This document shows positions 15,703 through 28,070 of a stretch of 64,000 nucleotides of DNA, in pieces. The stretch is taken from positions 1 to 64,000 of the forward strand of contig JAHBYP010000014.1 of assembly GCA_019635875.1 (NCBI GenBank), in the 5' to 3' direction. The position numbers and the translations under genes are program-made. The notes under the pieces are model-generated. The model did no database searches. It saw only the letters and a list, made by a program, of their open reading frames with translations, and was not told the origin of the DNA. Position 1 is the first letter of the stretch. The number at the start of each line of letters is the position of its first letter. This DNA comes from Alphaproteobacteria bacterium. Lineage in GTDB: Bacteria; Pseudomonadota; Alphaproteobacteria; Reyranellales; Reyranellaceae.

Positions 15703-17682
15703 CTACTCCGCCGGCTGCGGCGCGGCGCGGCGCGCACGCCACGGCGCGCCGATGCGCAGGCGCCGATCGGTCAGCGAGACGAAGCCGCCCAGCGCGCAGA
15801 ACGCCGCGCCCAGCCAGATCCACGGCGCCAGCGGATTGTAGTACAGGCGCACCGTCCAGCCGCCCTTGCCGTCGCTCTCGCCCAGGGTGGCGTAGATGTC
15901 GGCCAGCAGCGTGGTCTTGATCGCCGCCTCAGTGGTCTGCCGGCGCGTGGTCTTGAACACGCGGCGCTCCGGCTCGAGCACCGCCGCGACCGCGCCTTCG
16001 CGCCTGAAGGTGATCCTGCCGCGCTCGGCGACGAAGTTGGGGCCATCGACCTCGCGCGGCCTCTCCATCGAGACCTCGAAGCCGGCGTGGCTCAGCGTGT
16101 CGCCGGGCCTGAGCACGGCGATGGTCTCGACCTGCCACACCGAGACGCCGATGATGCCGGCCATGCAGATGCCGAGCGAGGCGTGGGCGATGGTCATGCC
16201 GATCGAGGAGCGCGGCAGGCCGGCGAGACGGCGCATCGAATCGCCGAACGGGATTTCGAGCAGCTTGATGCGGCGGGCAAGCTCGTAAAGCGCGCCGAGG
16301 ATCAGCCAGGCCGACAGCCCGCAGCCGATCGCCGCCAAAGTGACATGGCGCTGGGCGATGAAGCTGATCAGCACGCCGACGGCGATGGCGACGGCGCCGA
16401 CGGTGGCAAGCTGGCGCAGCGCGCTCAGCAGGTCGCCGCGCTTCCACGCCAGAAGCGGGCCGAAGGCGACGGCGGCGATCAGCGGGAAGGACAGCGGGAT
16501 GAAGGTCATGGCGTAGAACGGCGGGCCGACCGAGACCTTGTCGCCGCCCAGCGCGTCGAGCAGCAGCGGGTAGAGCGTGCCGAGGAAGACCACGACGGTC
16601 AGCACGGCGAGCAGCAGGTTGTTGAAGATCAGCCCGCCCTCGCGGCTGATCGGCGCGAACAGGCCGCCGGCCGGCAGTCGCGGCGCGCGCCAGGCGTAGA
16701 GCGTGAGACCGCCGCCGGTGACCACCACGATGAAGCCCAGGATGTAGAGGCCGCGCGCCGGATCCTGGGCGAAGGCGTGCACCGAGGTCAGCACGCCGGA
16801 GCGCACCAGGAAGGTGCCGAGCAGCGCCAGCGAGAAGGCGAGGATGGCGAGCAGCACCGTCCAGCTCTTCAGGGCGTCGCGCTTCTCGGTGACGATGGCG
16901 GAGTGCAGGAGAGCGGTGGCCAGCAGCCAGGGCATCAGCGAGGCGTTCTCGACCGGATCCCAGAACCAGAAGCCGCCCCAGCCCAGCTCGTAATAGGCCC
17001 ACCAGCTGCCCAGTGCGATGCCGAGCGTGAGGAAGCACCACGCCGCGAGCGTCCAGGGCCGCACCCAGCGCGCCCAGGCGGCGTCGACCCGGCCCTCGAT
17101 CAGCGCGGCGATGGCGAAGCTGAACGACACCGACAGCCCGACATAGCCGAGATAGAGCAGTGGCGGGTGGAAGGCGAGGCCGGGGTCCTGCAGGATCGGG
17201 TTGAGGTCGTTGCCGTCGAACGGCGCCGGGTCGAGCCGCGCGAAGGGATTCGACGTGAAGACGATGAAGGCGTGGAAGCCCAGGCAGATGAGGCCCTGCA
17301 CGGCGAGCACGCGTGCGCGCAGGGTGGCCGGCAGGTTGCTGCCGAAGGCGGCGACCGCGGCGCCGAACAGCGCCAGGATCAGCACCCACAGCAGCATCGA
17401 GCCCTCGTGGTTTCCCCACACGCCGGTGATCTTGTAGAGCAGCGGCTTGCTCGAATGGCTGTTGGCCACGACGTTGAGCAGCGAGAAGTCGGAGACGACG
17501 TAGGCCCAGGTCAGCGCCAGGAACGACACCAGAACCAGCACCGCCTGCGCCAGAGCCGACGTGCGGGCCAATTCCATCAGGCCGGGATCGCCCCGTGCGG
17601 CGCCGGCCAGCGGCAAGGTGCCCTGCACCAGCGCCACCACCAGCGCGAGCACCAGCGCGTAATGGCCGACCTCGGGGATCAT
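15703..17682 (-). CDS. ccmF: Heme lyase subunit CcmF
   Basis: A 659-residue polytopic membrane protein that attaches heme to apocytochrome c with CcmH and CcmI. About 14-15 membrane spans are visible. The tryptophan-rich heme-handling loop reads GSWWAYYELGWGGFWFWDPVEN, and conserved histidines lie around it (WGNHEGSMLLW, FHPPLLYLGYVG). The start MIPEVGHYAL at 17682 is standard. The frame is open further upstream only through repeat copy 3, 13 nt away, so automated callers may add a false N-terminus. It sits after ccmE and before ccmG in the usual order. Confidence 0.96.
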   Translation of the reverse strand: MIPEVGHYALVLALVVALVQGTLPLAGAARGDPGLMELARTSALAQAVLVLVSFLALTWAYVVSDFSLLNVVANSHSSKPLLYKITGVWGNHEGSMLLWVLILALFGAAVAAFGSNLPATLRARVLAVQGLICLGFHAFIVFTSNPFARLDPAPFDGNDLNPILQDPGLAFHPPLLYLGYVGLSVSFSFAIAALIEGRVDAAWARWVRPWTLAAWCFLTLGIALGSWWAYYELGWGGFWFWDPVENASLMPWLLATALLHSAIVTEKRDALKSWTVLLAILAFSLALLGTFLVRSGVLTSVHAFAQDPARGLYILGFIVVVTGGGLTLYAWRAPRLPAGGLFAPISREGGLIFNNLLLAVLTVVVFLGTLYPLLLDALGGDKVSVGPPFYAMTFIPLSFPLIAAVAFGPLLAWKRGDLLSALRQLATVGAVAIAVGVLISFIAQRHVTLAAIGCGLSAWLILGALYELARRIKLLEIPFGDSMRRLAGLPRSSIGMTIAHASLGICMAGIIGVSVWQVETIAVLRPGDTLSHAGFEVSMERPREVDGPNFVAERGRITFRREGAVAAVLEPERRVFKTTRRQTTEAAIKTTLLADIYATLGESDGKGGWTVRLYYNPLAPWIWLGAAFCALGGFVSLTDRRLRIGAPWRARRAAPQPAE

Positions 17683-17695
17683 GATCGAGCCCGTA

Positions 17696-17822
17696 CCTTC
17701 CCCCGGAGGGGGAAGGTGGCGCGCGTCAGCGCGACGGATGGGGGATGTCGAAGACGAACGCAGGCGTCCGTCATCGACATCCCCCATCCGCCCTTCGGGC
17801 ACCTTCCCCCTCCGGGGGAAGG
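17696..17822. repeat. Intergenic inverted-repeat element, copy 3 (A-to-B), inside the ccm operon
   Basis: A 127-bp element, 14 nt after the ccmE stop and 13 nt before the ccmF start. GCGC-type left arm (GCGCGTCAGCGC), CCCTTCGGG right arm, T-A at the covarying position. One base change (CATCGAC for CTTCGAC) lies in the right inner stem. Confidence 0.92.
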
Positions 17823-17836
17823 TAGAAGCGGCGTCG

Positions 17837-18283
17837 TCACTTCCCCGAATCCTTCTTCCAGTGGCCGGCGTCCTTGAGGGCCTTGGCCACCTCGGGCGGC
17901 ATGTAGGCCTCGTCGTGCTTGGCAAGGATCTCGCGCGCGAGGAAGACGCCGTCGGTGCCCAGCGTGCCTTCCGCGACGACGCCCTGGCCCTCGCGGAAGA
18001 GATCGGGCAGCTGGCCGCGATAGCTCACCTTCAGGTTGGCGCGCGTGTCGGTCACGACGAAGATCGTGGTCAGCCCGTCGCCGGCCTTCTCGACGCTGCC
18101 CGGCGCCACCAGCCCGCCGACGCGCAGGCGCTGGGTCGGCGGCGGCTTCCTCTCGGCGATCTGCGTCGGCGAGTGGAAGAACACGAGGTTGTCGTCGAGC
18201 GCCACCAGCACGAGTGTCGCCGCCAGCGCCAGCGCGCCCAACGAGCCCACCAGCAGCCACAGGCGCTTGCGCTTGGGTTTCAT
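17837..18283 (-). CDS. ccmE: Heme chaperone CcmE
   Basis: A 148-residue membrane-anchored OB-fold protein that carries heme covalently from CcmC to CcmF. The heme-binding histidine is His123 in LAKHDEAYMP, with the conserved Tyr127. The membrane anchor is residues 8-28. The C-terminal tail is short. Start ATG overlaps the ccmD stop as ATGA, so translation is coupled. The HxxxY motif identifies the histidine-type CcmE, not the cysteine-type variant found in some other bacteria. Confidence 0.97.
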   Translation of the reverse strand: MKPKRKRLWLLVGSLGALALAATLVLVALDDNLVFFHSPTQIAERKPPPTQRLRVGGLVAPGSVEKAGDGLTTIFVVTDTRANLKVSYRGQLPDLFREGQGVVAEGTLGTDGVFLAREILAKHDEAYMPPEVAKALKDAGHWKKDSGK

Positions 18284-18447
18284 GTGCGGCTCCCCCGGCG
18301 ATCCAGCCCGCGCTCGCGCAGTTCGCGTCGGACGCGCGCGCGCGCCAGGATCGACAGCAGGGTCATCCCACCCAGCGCGATCAGCGCGGCGGCGTAGGCC
18401 GGCCAGACATAGGCGGCATAACCGCCCATCGCGAAGAAGCCGTTCAC
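18280..18447 (-). CDS. ccmD: Heme exporter protein CcmD
   Basis: A 55-residue single-span membrane protein that helps release holo-CcmE from the CcmABC complex. The sequence MGGYAAYVWPAYAAALIAL is the typical CcmD start of the membrane helix, followed by the arginine-rich cytoplasmic tail RARVRRELRERGLDRR. I prefer the GTG at 18447 (VNGFFAMGGY); the alternative ATG at 18429 gives 50 residues. The longer frame into ccmC is not coding. It overlaps ccmE by 4 nt and is separated from ccmC by 98 nt, the widest gap in the cluster without a repeat. Confidence 0.88.
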   Translation of the reverse strand: MNGFFAMGGYAAYVWPAYAAALIALGGMTLLSILARARVRRELRERGLDRRGSRT

Positions 18448-18545
18448 GGTTATCCCTGCGTGCCCTGATCCAGCGTATCCCTGGGGCGGGCGGAATATAG
18501 GGCGACGGCCCGCCAAAGTCGCGCCGGTGACCGCGACATACCCGC

Positions 18546-19268
18546 TCACTCCGCCGCCAGCGCCGCCATTTCCAGCCGGCGGCGGCCGATCTCGGTCTCG
18601 GTGCGCATCATCACCAAGGTGATGAACAGCATCAGGAACGCCACCGCCATCACCAGCAGCGGCACCAGGATGCTGGAATGGATCGCCGGACCGTCCAGCT
18701 TCACCACCGAGGCCGGCTGATGCAGCGTGTTCCACCAGTCGACCGAGAACTTGATGATCGGCAGGTTGATCACGCCGATCAGGGCCAGGATCGCCGCCGC
18801 CCTGTCGCCGCGCTCCGGCGAATCGAAGGCGCGGCTGAGCGCGATGTGGCCCAGGAACAGGAAGAACAGCACCAGCATCGAGGTCAGCCGCGCATCCCAC
18901 ACCCACCACGTGCCCCACATCGGCCGGCCCCAGAACGAGCCGGTGATCAGGCAGGTGGCGGCATAGGCGGCGCCCACCGGCGCGGCGGCGCGCGCCATGA
19001 GGGCGGCCAGCGGATGCTTCCAGACCAAGAGCGCCGCGCCCAGCGCGGCGAGGAAGGCGTAGCCCGCCATCGACCACCACGCCGCCGGCACGTGCACAAA
19101 CATGATTCGCACGGTCTCCTTCTGCTGGTAGTCGGGCGGCGCCACGAAGAACGCCATGTAGAGCCCGACCAGCAGCAGGATCGCCGTGACGCCGGCGCAC
19201 CACGGCAGGGCGCGCGCGCTGAAGCGCTGGAAGCGCGCCGGATTTGCCAATGCGTGCATGCCCGCCAT
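18546..19268 (-). CDS. ccmC: Heme exporter/handling protein CcmC
   Basis: A 240-residue six-span membrane protein that loads heme onto CcmE. The tryptophan-rich periplasmic motif is WGTWWVWDARLTS (118-130), with the heme axial histidines represented by His59 (FVHVPAAWW) and His183 (TLHQPAS). Length is normal. An internal methionine (M4) could be the real start. Located between ccmB (33-nt gap) and ccmD. Confidence 0.96.
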   Translation of the reverse strand: MAGMHALANPARFQRFSARALPWCAGVTAILLLVGLYMAFFVAPPDYQQKETVRIMFVHVPAAWWSMAGYAFLAALGAALLVWKHPLAALMARAAAPVGAAYAATCLITGSFWGRPMWGTWWVWDARLTSMLVLFFLFLGHIALSRAFDSPERGDRAAAILALIGVINLPIIKFSVDWWNTLHQPASVVKLDGPAIHSSILVPLLVMAVAFLMLFITLVMMRTETEIGRRRLEMAALAAE

Positions 19269-19301
19269 GAACGCGATCCTCCGCCGCCTATTCCATTCCG
19301 T

Positions 19302-19967
19302 CTATTCGACCGCCTGCCGCAGCGCCGCCGCCATCGCCCAGGGCGTGCTGGCCAGCGCCACCAGGAAGAACGCCGCCAGCAGCACCAGCGAATTGGTCGT
19401 GCCCGCCCCGCCGGCCAGCGCCTCGACCGCGCCGACGCCGAAGATCAGCACCGGCACCGCCAGCGGCAATACCAGCAGCGCCGTCAGCGCACCGCCCCGC
19501 CGCGCACCGAGCGTCAGCGCCGCGCCCAGCCCGCCCAGCAGCGACAGGCTCGGCGTGCCGATCAATAGCGATATCGCCAGCACGGCGATTTGCGATGCAT
19601 CAAGGCCGAACAGCAAGCCCAGCGCCGGTGACATCAGCGTGAGCGGCAGTCCGCCGCTCAGCCAGTGCGCCAGGCATTTGGCCAGCGCCGCCAGCTCCAG
19701 CGGCAGCGGCGCCAGCGCCAGATGCTCCAGCGAGCCGTCGGCAAGGTCCTCGGCGAACAGGCGGTCGAGCGACAGCATGGCGGCGAACAGGGCGGCGACC
19801 CACAGCACGCCCGGGCCGATGCGCTGCAGCACCTGCGGCTCGGGTCCGACGCCCAGCGGGAACAGGCTGGCGGCCAGCAGGAAGAAGGCCAGCACCAGCA
19901 GCACGTCGCCCGGCCGCCGCCACACCATCAGCAGGTCGCGCGCGACCAGATGGCGGAAGCGGGTCAT
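19302..19967 (-). CDS. ccmB: Heme exporter permease CcmB
   Basis: A 221-residue permease subunit with six membrane spans, partner of the ATPase CcmA in releasing heme-loaded CcmE. The start MTRFRHLVARDLLMVWRRPGD at 19967 is the family N-terminus. The frame continues upstream through repeat copy 4 only. The LSLDRLFAEDLADGSLEHLALAPLP cytoplasmic coupling region is clear. It lies 13 nt from the repeat that separates it from ccmA, so the two subunits of one complex are translated from either side of a large potential hairpin. Confidence 0.95.
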   Translation of the reverse strand: MTRFRHLVARDLLMVWRRPGDVLLVLAFFLLAASLFPLGVGPEPQVLQRIGPGVLWVAALFAAMLSLDRLFAEDLADGSLEHLALAPLPLELAALAKCLAHWLSGGLPLTLMSPALGLLFGLDASQIAVLAISLLIGTPSLSLLGGLGAALTLGARRGGALTALLVLPLAVPVLIFGVGAVEALAGGAGTTNSLVLLAAFFLVALASTPWAMAAALRQAVE

Positions 19968-19980
19968 GGCGCACCATTCG

Positions 19981-20105
19981 CTTCCCCCGGAGGGGGAAGG
20001 CGGCGCGCGCAGCGCGACGGAAGGGGGATGTCGAAGACGGACTCCTGCGTTCGGCTTCGACATCCCCCTTCCGCCCTTCGGGCACCTTCCCCCTCCGGGG
20101 GAAGG
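19981..20105. repeat. Intergenic inverted-repeat element, copy 4 (A-to-B), inside the ccm operon
   Basis: A 125-bp element between the ccmA stop (16 nt away) and ccmB start (13 nt away). GCGC-type left arm, CCCTTCGGG right arm. The inner stem carries GGAAGGGGG on the left and CCCCCTTCC on the right, so the position that is T-A in copies 2 and 3 is A-T here, with pairing kept. Confidence 0.92.
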
Positions 20106-20121
20106 AGGTGGTGCGCCGCTC

Positions 20122-20772
20122 TCACGACCACTCCTCCGCCAGCGTCTCGGCCGTCGGCGCGAAGTCGCCGAGGTCGATCGGCCGCGCGTTGGGCAGGTGG
20201 ATGTCGCCGTGGGTGGCGATCACCGCCAGGCCGCCACCCTTCATGTGCTCGCGCAGGGTGAAATGCAGGGCGCCGCGCGAGGCCTCGTCGAGGCCCGAAG
20301 CCGGCTCGTCGAGCAGCCAGATCGGCGCGCCACTTTGCATGACCCGCGCCAGGGCCGCGCGGCGGCGCTGGCCGGCGGAGAGGTAGCGGCCAGGCCGGTC
20401 GGCGATGGTGGTGAGGTCGAAGCGCGCCAGCACGTGCTCCAGGCTGTCGGGATGGCCCCGGCGCAGGATCTGGGCACCGGCGAGAGACTCGCGGAGCGTC
20501 AGGTCGGGCTTGATCGCGTCGGCGTGGCCCAGCCAGGCCAGCGCCTGGCGCCAGGCGTCGGGCTGCTCGGAGACCTCGACACCGGTCCAGGTCAGGCTGC
20601 CGCGCAGGCGCGGCGTCAGCAGCGCCAGCAGGCGCAGCAGGCTGGACTTGCCCGAGCCGTTGGCGCCCGTCAGCAGCAGCGCCTCGCCCTGCTCGAGGCC
20701 GAAACCGAGGCCGGTGAAGACCAGCCGTCCGCCGCGGCGGCAGGCGAGGTTCTCGGCGTGAAGGGCGGGCAT
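20122..20772 (-). CDS. ccmA: Heme exporter ATP-binding protein CcmA
   Basis: A 216-residue ABC ATPase that powers release of holo-CcmE. Walker A GANGSGKSS (36-44), signature LSAGQRRRAALAR, Walker B IWLLDEPASGLDE, and the switch histidine in ATHGDIHL. First gene of the ccmABCDEFGHI cluster; its promoter must lie in the 204 bp shared with the divergent dnaN, but no clear hexamers stand out. The much longer upstream frame runs antisense over dnaN and is not real. Confidence 0.96.
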   Translation of the reverse strand: MPALHAENLACRRGGRLVFTGLGFGLEQGEALLLTGANGSGKSSLLRLLALLTPRLRGSLTWTGVEVSEQPDAWRQALAWLGHADAIKPDLTLRESLAGAQILRRGHPDSLEHVLARFDLTTIADRPGRYLSAGQRRRAALARVMQSGAPIWLLDEPASGLDEASRGALHFTLREHMKGGGLAVIATHGDIHLPNARPIDLGDFAPTAETLAEEWS

Positions 20773-20976
20773 GCGGCGCAGTGGCTCAGGGCTGGTATTG
20801 CAGGCTGTTTCTAGCACGCCAGGCCTGTCCCCAAGCGCCCGAAAAGACTTCGGGAATCGAGGCCCCATGGTATAGTTCCAGACCGTTTCCAGCGGCAGGC
20901 GCGCGGCCCCGTGACGAAGCGGTCCCGATCCCTCGCCGGGGTCCTCAACGACGTCATACGGGCGGTCATCTCGACC

Positions 20977-22088
20977 ATGAAACTCACGATTGAACGGGCC
21001 GCTTTGCTGAAGGCTCTGGCCCATGTGCAGAGTGTTGTCGAGAAGCGCAACACGATCCCGATCCTGTCCAACGTCCTGCTCAATGCCCAGAAGGGCAAGC
21101 TGACGCTCTCGGCCACCGACATGGACCTGGCGGTCACCGAATCGGTCGAGGCCAGCGCCGGCAAGACCGGCGCGGTCACGGCGCCTGCGCACACCATGTA
21201 CGAGATCGTGCGCAAGCTGCCCGACGGCTCGCAGGTCGAGATCGAGACCGGCGCCAACAGCGACCTCACCATCCGTGCCGGCCGCTCGCGCTTCACCCTG
21301 CAGTGCCTGCCGGTGAGCGACTTCCCTGTCATGAACGAAGGCGACCTGCCGCACAAGTTCCAGCTCGCCGCCGGCGACCTCAAGAGCGTCGTCGACCGCA
21401 CGCGGTTTGCGATCTCCACCGAGGAGACGCGCTACTACCTCAACGGCATCTACTTCCACGCCGCCAAGTCGAACCAGACCGACGTGCTGCGCGGCGTGGC
21501 CACCGACGGCCACCGCCTGGCGCGTGTCGAGCTGCCGCTGCCCAAGGGCGCCGGCGAGATGCCCGGCGTGATCGTGCCGCGCAAGACAGTGGGCGAGCTG
21601 CGCAAGCTGATCGAGGAATCGGACGCGCTGGTCGATATCGAGCTGTCGGAGACCAAGATCCGCTTCGCCTGCGGCCAGATCGTGCTGACCTCGAAGCTGA
21701 TCGACGGCACCTTCCCCGACTACGAGCGCGTGATCCCGGCCGGCAACGACAAGGAGCTCACGGTTCCCTGCAAGGAATTCGAGTCCGCGGTCGATCGCGT
21801 CTCGACGATCTCGACCGAGAAGTCGCGGGCCATCAAGCTGGCCCTGGGCAAGAACGGCCTGACGCTGTCGGCCACCAGCCCGGACGCCGGCAGCGCCACC
21901 GAGGAGCTCGAGGTCGTCTACGACGCCCAGCCGATCGAGATCGGATTCAATTCCCGCTACCTGCTGGACATCACCCAGCAGATCGGCGGGGGTGACGCGC
22001 GCTTCCTGATGTCCGACGCCGGCTCGCCCACCATCGTGCGCGACGCGGCCGACGACAGCGCGCTCTATGTGCTCATGCCGATGCGGGT

Positions 22089-22092
<4 letters not shown>
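20977..22092 (+). CDS. dnaN: DNA polymerase III beta sliding clamp
   Basis: A 371-residue clamp that tethers replicative polymerase to DNA and recruits other repair factors through its hydrophobic pocket. The N-terminus MKLTIERAALLKALAHVQSVVEKRNTIPI and the internal ATDMDLAVTE, ATDGHRLARVELP and C-terminal YVLMPMRV are all canonical. The ATG at 20977 is preferred; an in-frame GTG at 20911 would add 22 residues without homology. It overlaps recF by ATGA, starting the dnaN-recF-gyrB unit. Confidence 0.98.
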
Positions 22093-25794
<3,702 letters not shown>

Positions 25795-25890
25795 GGCGCG
25801 CGGCGATGCGCTTCTGGCCGATACCGCGACCAACTCCCCAAGCTGCGGACCTTCGTCGGGGCGATCCCGCGGTGACAATTGCCGATCTTT

Positions 25891-26008
25891 CCTTCCCCGG
25901 GAGGGGGAAGGTGCCCGAAGGGCGGAAGGGGGATGTCGATGACGAACGCAGGAATTCGTCTTCGACATCCCCATCCGGCGCTGCGCCACCTTCTCCCTCC
26001 GGGGGAAG
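25891..26008. repeat. Intergenic inverted-repeat element, copy 5 (B-to-A orientation)
   Basis: A 118-bp element between gyrB and the GNAT gene, 13 nt before the latter's ATG. CCCGAAGGGC left arm, GGCGCTGCGCC right arm, so it is inverted relative to copies 2-4. It is the only clear copy far (96 nt) from a stop codon. Several point changes (GATGACG, one C lost in the right CCCC run, TTCTCCC) and a mismatched covarying position mark it as older. Confidence 0.88.
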
Positions 26009-26021
26009 ATAGAGTGAGCCG

Positions 26022-26798
26022 ATGACGCATCCTTCCGAAGCCTCCACCTTCGAGCATCTGGCGTTCAACGCCTGGCCGGCGCTGCGGGTCGTCGTGCAAG
26101 GCAACTGGCTGCTGCGCTTCGCCGACGGCTACACCAAGCGCGCCAACTCGGTGAACGCGCTCGGCCTCGAGCGCGACACGCCGGTCGCCGAGCTCGAGCG
26201 GCGCGTCGAAGCGGCCGAGGCGCACTACCGGCGCCAGGGCATCGCCTCGACCTTCAAGCTCTCGCCGCTGATGGATCCCGGCCTCGACGCGGTGCTGGCG
26301 GCGCGCGGCTACAGCCATCTCGACGAGACCCTGATGATGGTCGCCGACCTGACACGGGGGCCGGGCGCGGTGGCGATGCCCGCGGGCGTCGCGGTCGACC
26401 TGGTGCGCAACGAGCCATGGTCGCGCACCTACAGCGGCTTCAACAACGTGCCCGCCGCACGCCAGTCGATCCACGACCGCATGCTCGACAGCCTGGTGCC
26501 GGTGGGCGGTTTCGCCCTGGCGACCGAAGACGGCGAGCCCGCCGCCGCCGGTCTGGGCGTGCTGGAGGGCGAGCACGTCGGGCTGTTCGACATCGTCGCC
26601 GATCCGGCCCGCCGCCGCGCCGGCCACGGGCGGCGCGTGGTCGAGGGCATCATGGCCTGGGGCCGCGCGCAGGGCGCCACGCGCGCCTACCTGATGGTGG
26701 TCGCCGCCAACGCGCCGGCGATCGCGCTCTACGAGCGGCTGGGCTATCGCGAGGCCTATCGCAGCCATTACCGCATACCACCGGCACGACAGAGTTGA
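26022..26798 (+). CDS. GNAT-family N-acetyltransferase
   Basis: A 258-residue acyltransferase. The GNAT domain fills the C-terminal half: LFDIVADPARRRAGHGRRVVEG is motif A with the acetyl-CoA pyrophosphate loop (R/Q-x-x-G-x-G/A equivalent RRRAGHG), followed by YLMVVAANAPAIALYERLGYREAYRSHYR (motif B). The N-terminal half, beginning EHLAFNAWPALRVVVQGNWLLRFADGY, is a degenerate second GNAT-like domain seen in proteins of this type. The substrate is unknown. The ATG at 26022 follows repeat copy 5 by 13 nt, and no better ribosome site exists than the repeat's GGGGGAAG. Confidence 0.88.
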   Translation: MTHPSEASTFEHLAFNAWPALRVVVQGNWLLRFADGYTKRANSVNALGLERDTPVAELERRVEAAEAHYRRQGIASTFKLSPLMDPGLDAVLAARGYSHLDETLMMVADLTRGPGAVAMPAGVAVDLVRNEPWSRTYSGFNNVPAARQSIHDRMLDSLVPVGGFALATEDGEPAAAGLGVLEGEHVGLFDIVADPARRRAGHGRRVVEGIMAWGRAQGATRAYLMVVAANAPAIALYERLGYREAYRSHYRIPPARQS

Positions 26799-26815
26799 AC
26801 CCCGATCACAGGTGA

Positions 26816-26836
26816 GAATCGCCTGATGCGCGATTC
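26816..26836. promoter_or_regulatory. 7-bp inverted repeat upstream of the TRAP operon (candidate operator)
   Basis: GAATCGC, 7 nt, GCGATTC: a perfect inverted repeat in the 108-bp gap between the GNAT stop and dctP. It could be an operator for the TRAP transporter or a small hairpin in its leader. Only the symmetry is observed. No regulator gene adjoins it. Confidence 0.3.
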
Positions 26837-26906
26837 GATGCCATAGTCGCCCTCCGCGATCCGGACATGGCAAGAAGCCGGCATCGCAACAGGAGGAGAC
26901 GGACCC

Positions 26907-27896
26907 ATGAAACGCAGGACGCTGATCCATGGTCTCGCCGGCGCCACGCTGGCCGCGCCGCTGGTGGCGCGCGCCCAGGCGCCGATGACGCTCAACGGCG
27001 CGGTGCAGTTCAACGACGACCACGCCTTCACCAAGGCGCTGGTGAAGTTCGAGGAGCTGGTCAAGAAGTACTACGGCAAGCCGGTCAACTTCGTGCTGCA
27101 CAAGAACTCGGCCCTGGGGCTGGAGAAGCAGTATTTCGAGTACATGGCGCAGGGCAAGGCCGTGGATTACGCCATCGTCTCGCCGGCGCACATGTCGACC
27201 TTCTCCAAGGCGGCGCCGTTCATCGACGCACCTTTCCTGTTCCGCGACCTCGCGCACTGGAACAAGGTGCTCGACGCCGACATCCTCAAGCCGGTGGCCG
27301 ACGAGATCGCGCAGAAGGCCGACGTCATGCTGATCGGCTATGCCGGCGGCGGCGTGCGCAACATCTTCATCAACAAGCCGATGGGCTCGCTGGCGGAGAT
27401 CAAGGGCCTGAAGGTGCGCGTGCAGGGCGCGCCGATCTGGAGCAAGACCTTCGCCGCCGCCGGCATGTCGCCGACGGTGATCGCCTACAACGAGGTCTAC
27501 AACGCCATCCAGAACAACGTCATCTCGGCCGGCGAGAACGAGGCGGCCGGCGTCGAATCGATGAAGTTCTACGAGGTCGCGCCCAATTTGGCGATGACCC
27601 AGCACGCCATCACCATCCGGCCGATCTGCTTCTCGGGCAAGACCTTCAAGGCGATGCCCAAGGACCTGCAGGAGGCGGTGCTGAAGGCCGGCAAGGAAGC
27701 CGGCAAGCACGGCCGCGACATCGAAAGCTCCGAGGACGAGCAGAAGCTGGTGGCGATGGAGAAGGCCGGCAGGATCAAGCGCATCCCGTTCAAGGACCGC
27801 GACGCAATGAAGAAGCTGGTCGATCCCGTGATGGCGGCCTACGCCAAGGAGATCGGCGCCGACGCGATCTTCGCCAAGATCGTGGCGACGAACTGA
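26907..27896 (+). CDS. TRAP transporter solute receptor (DctP family)
   Basis: A 329-residue periplasmic receptor of a TRAP (ion-gradient driven) transporter. The signal is Tat-like (MKRRTLIHGLAGATLAAPLVARAQ). Family features include GAVQFNDDHAFTKALVKFEELVKK at the start of the mature protein, YAGGGVRNIFINKP, and the ligand-binding arginine region LKVRVQGAPIWSKTFAAAGMSPTVIAYNEVYNAIQ. AGGAGG lies about 11 nt before ATG. It leads a dctP-dctQ-dctM operon that is interrupted by repeat copy 6 just after its stop, which may let the receptor be made in excess over the membrane subunits. The ligand is probably a carboxylate. Confidence 0.93.
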   Translation: MKRRTLIHGLAGATLAAPLVARAQAPMTLNGAVQFNDDHAFTKALVKFEELVKKYYGKPVNFVLHKNSALGLEKQYFEYMAQGKAVDYAIVSPAHMSTFSKAAPFIDAPFLFRDLAHWNKVLDADILKPVADEIAQKADVMLIGYAGGGVRNIFINKPMGSLAEIKGLKVRVQGAPIWSKTFAAAGMSPTVIAYNEVYNAIQNNVISAGENEAAGVESMKFYEVAPNLAMTQHAITIRPICFSGKTFKAMPKDLQEAVLKAGKEAGKHGRDIESSEDEQKLVAMEKAGRIKRIPFKDRDAMKKLVDPVMAAYAKEIGADAIFAKIVATN

Positions 27897-27909
27897 TCGT
27901 CTTGATCTA

Positions 27910-28033
27910 CCTTCCCCCGGAGGGGGAAGGTGGCGCGCGCAGCGCGACGGATGGGGGATGTCTCAACGACATCGGTGTCCGTCTTCGACATCCCCCATCC
28001 GCCCTGCGGGCACCTTCCCCCTCCGGGGGAAGG
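27910..28033. repeat. Intergenic inverted-repeat element, copy 6 (A-to-B), inside the TRAP operon
   Basis: A 124-bp element, 13 nt after the dctP stop and 37 nt before dctQ. GCGC-type left arm and CCCTGCGGG right arm. The left inner arm has diverged (GATGTCTCAACGAC instead of GATGTCGAAGACG), a change shared with copy 7; the right inner arm is intact. T-A at the covarying position. Confidence 0.9.
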
Positions 28034-28070
28034 CAGAGCTGAGTGTATCCCGTCTCTTTACGGACCATCG

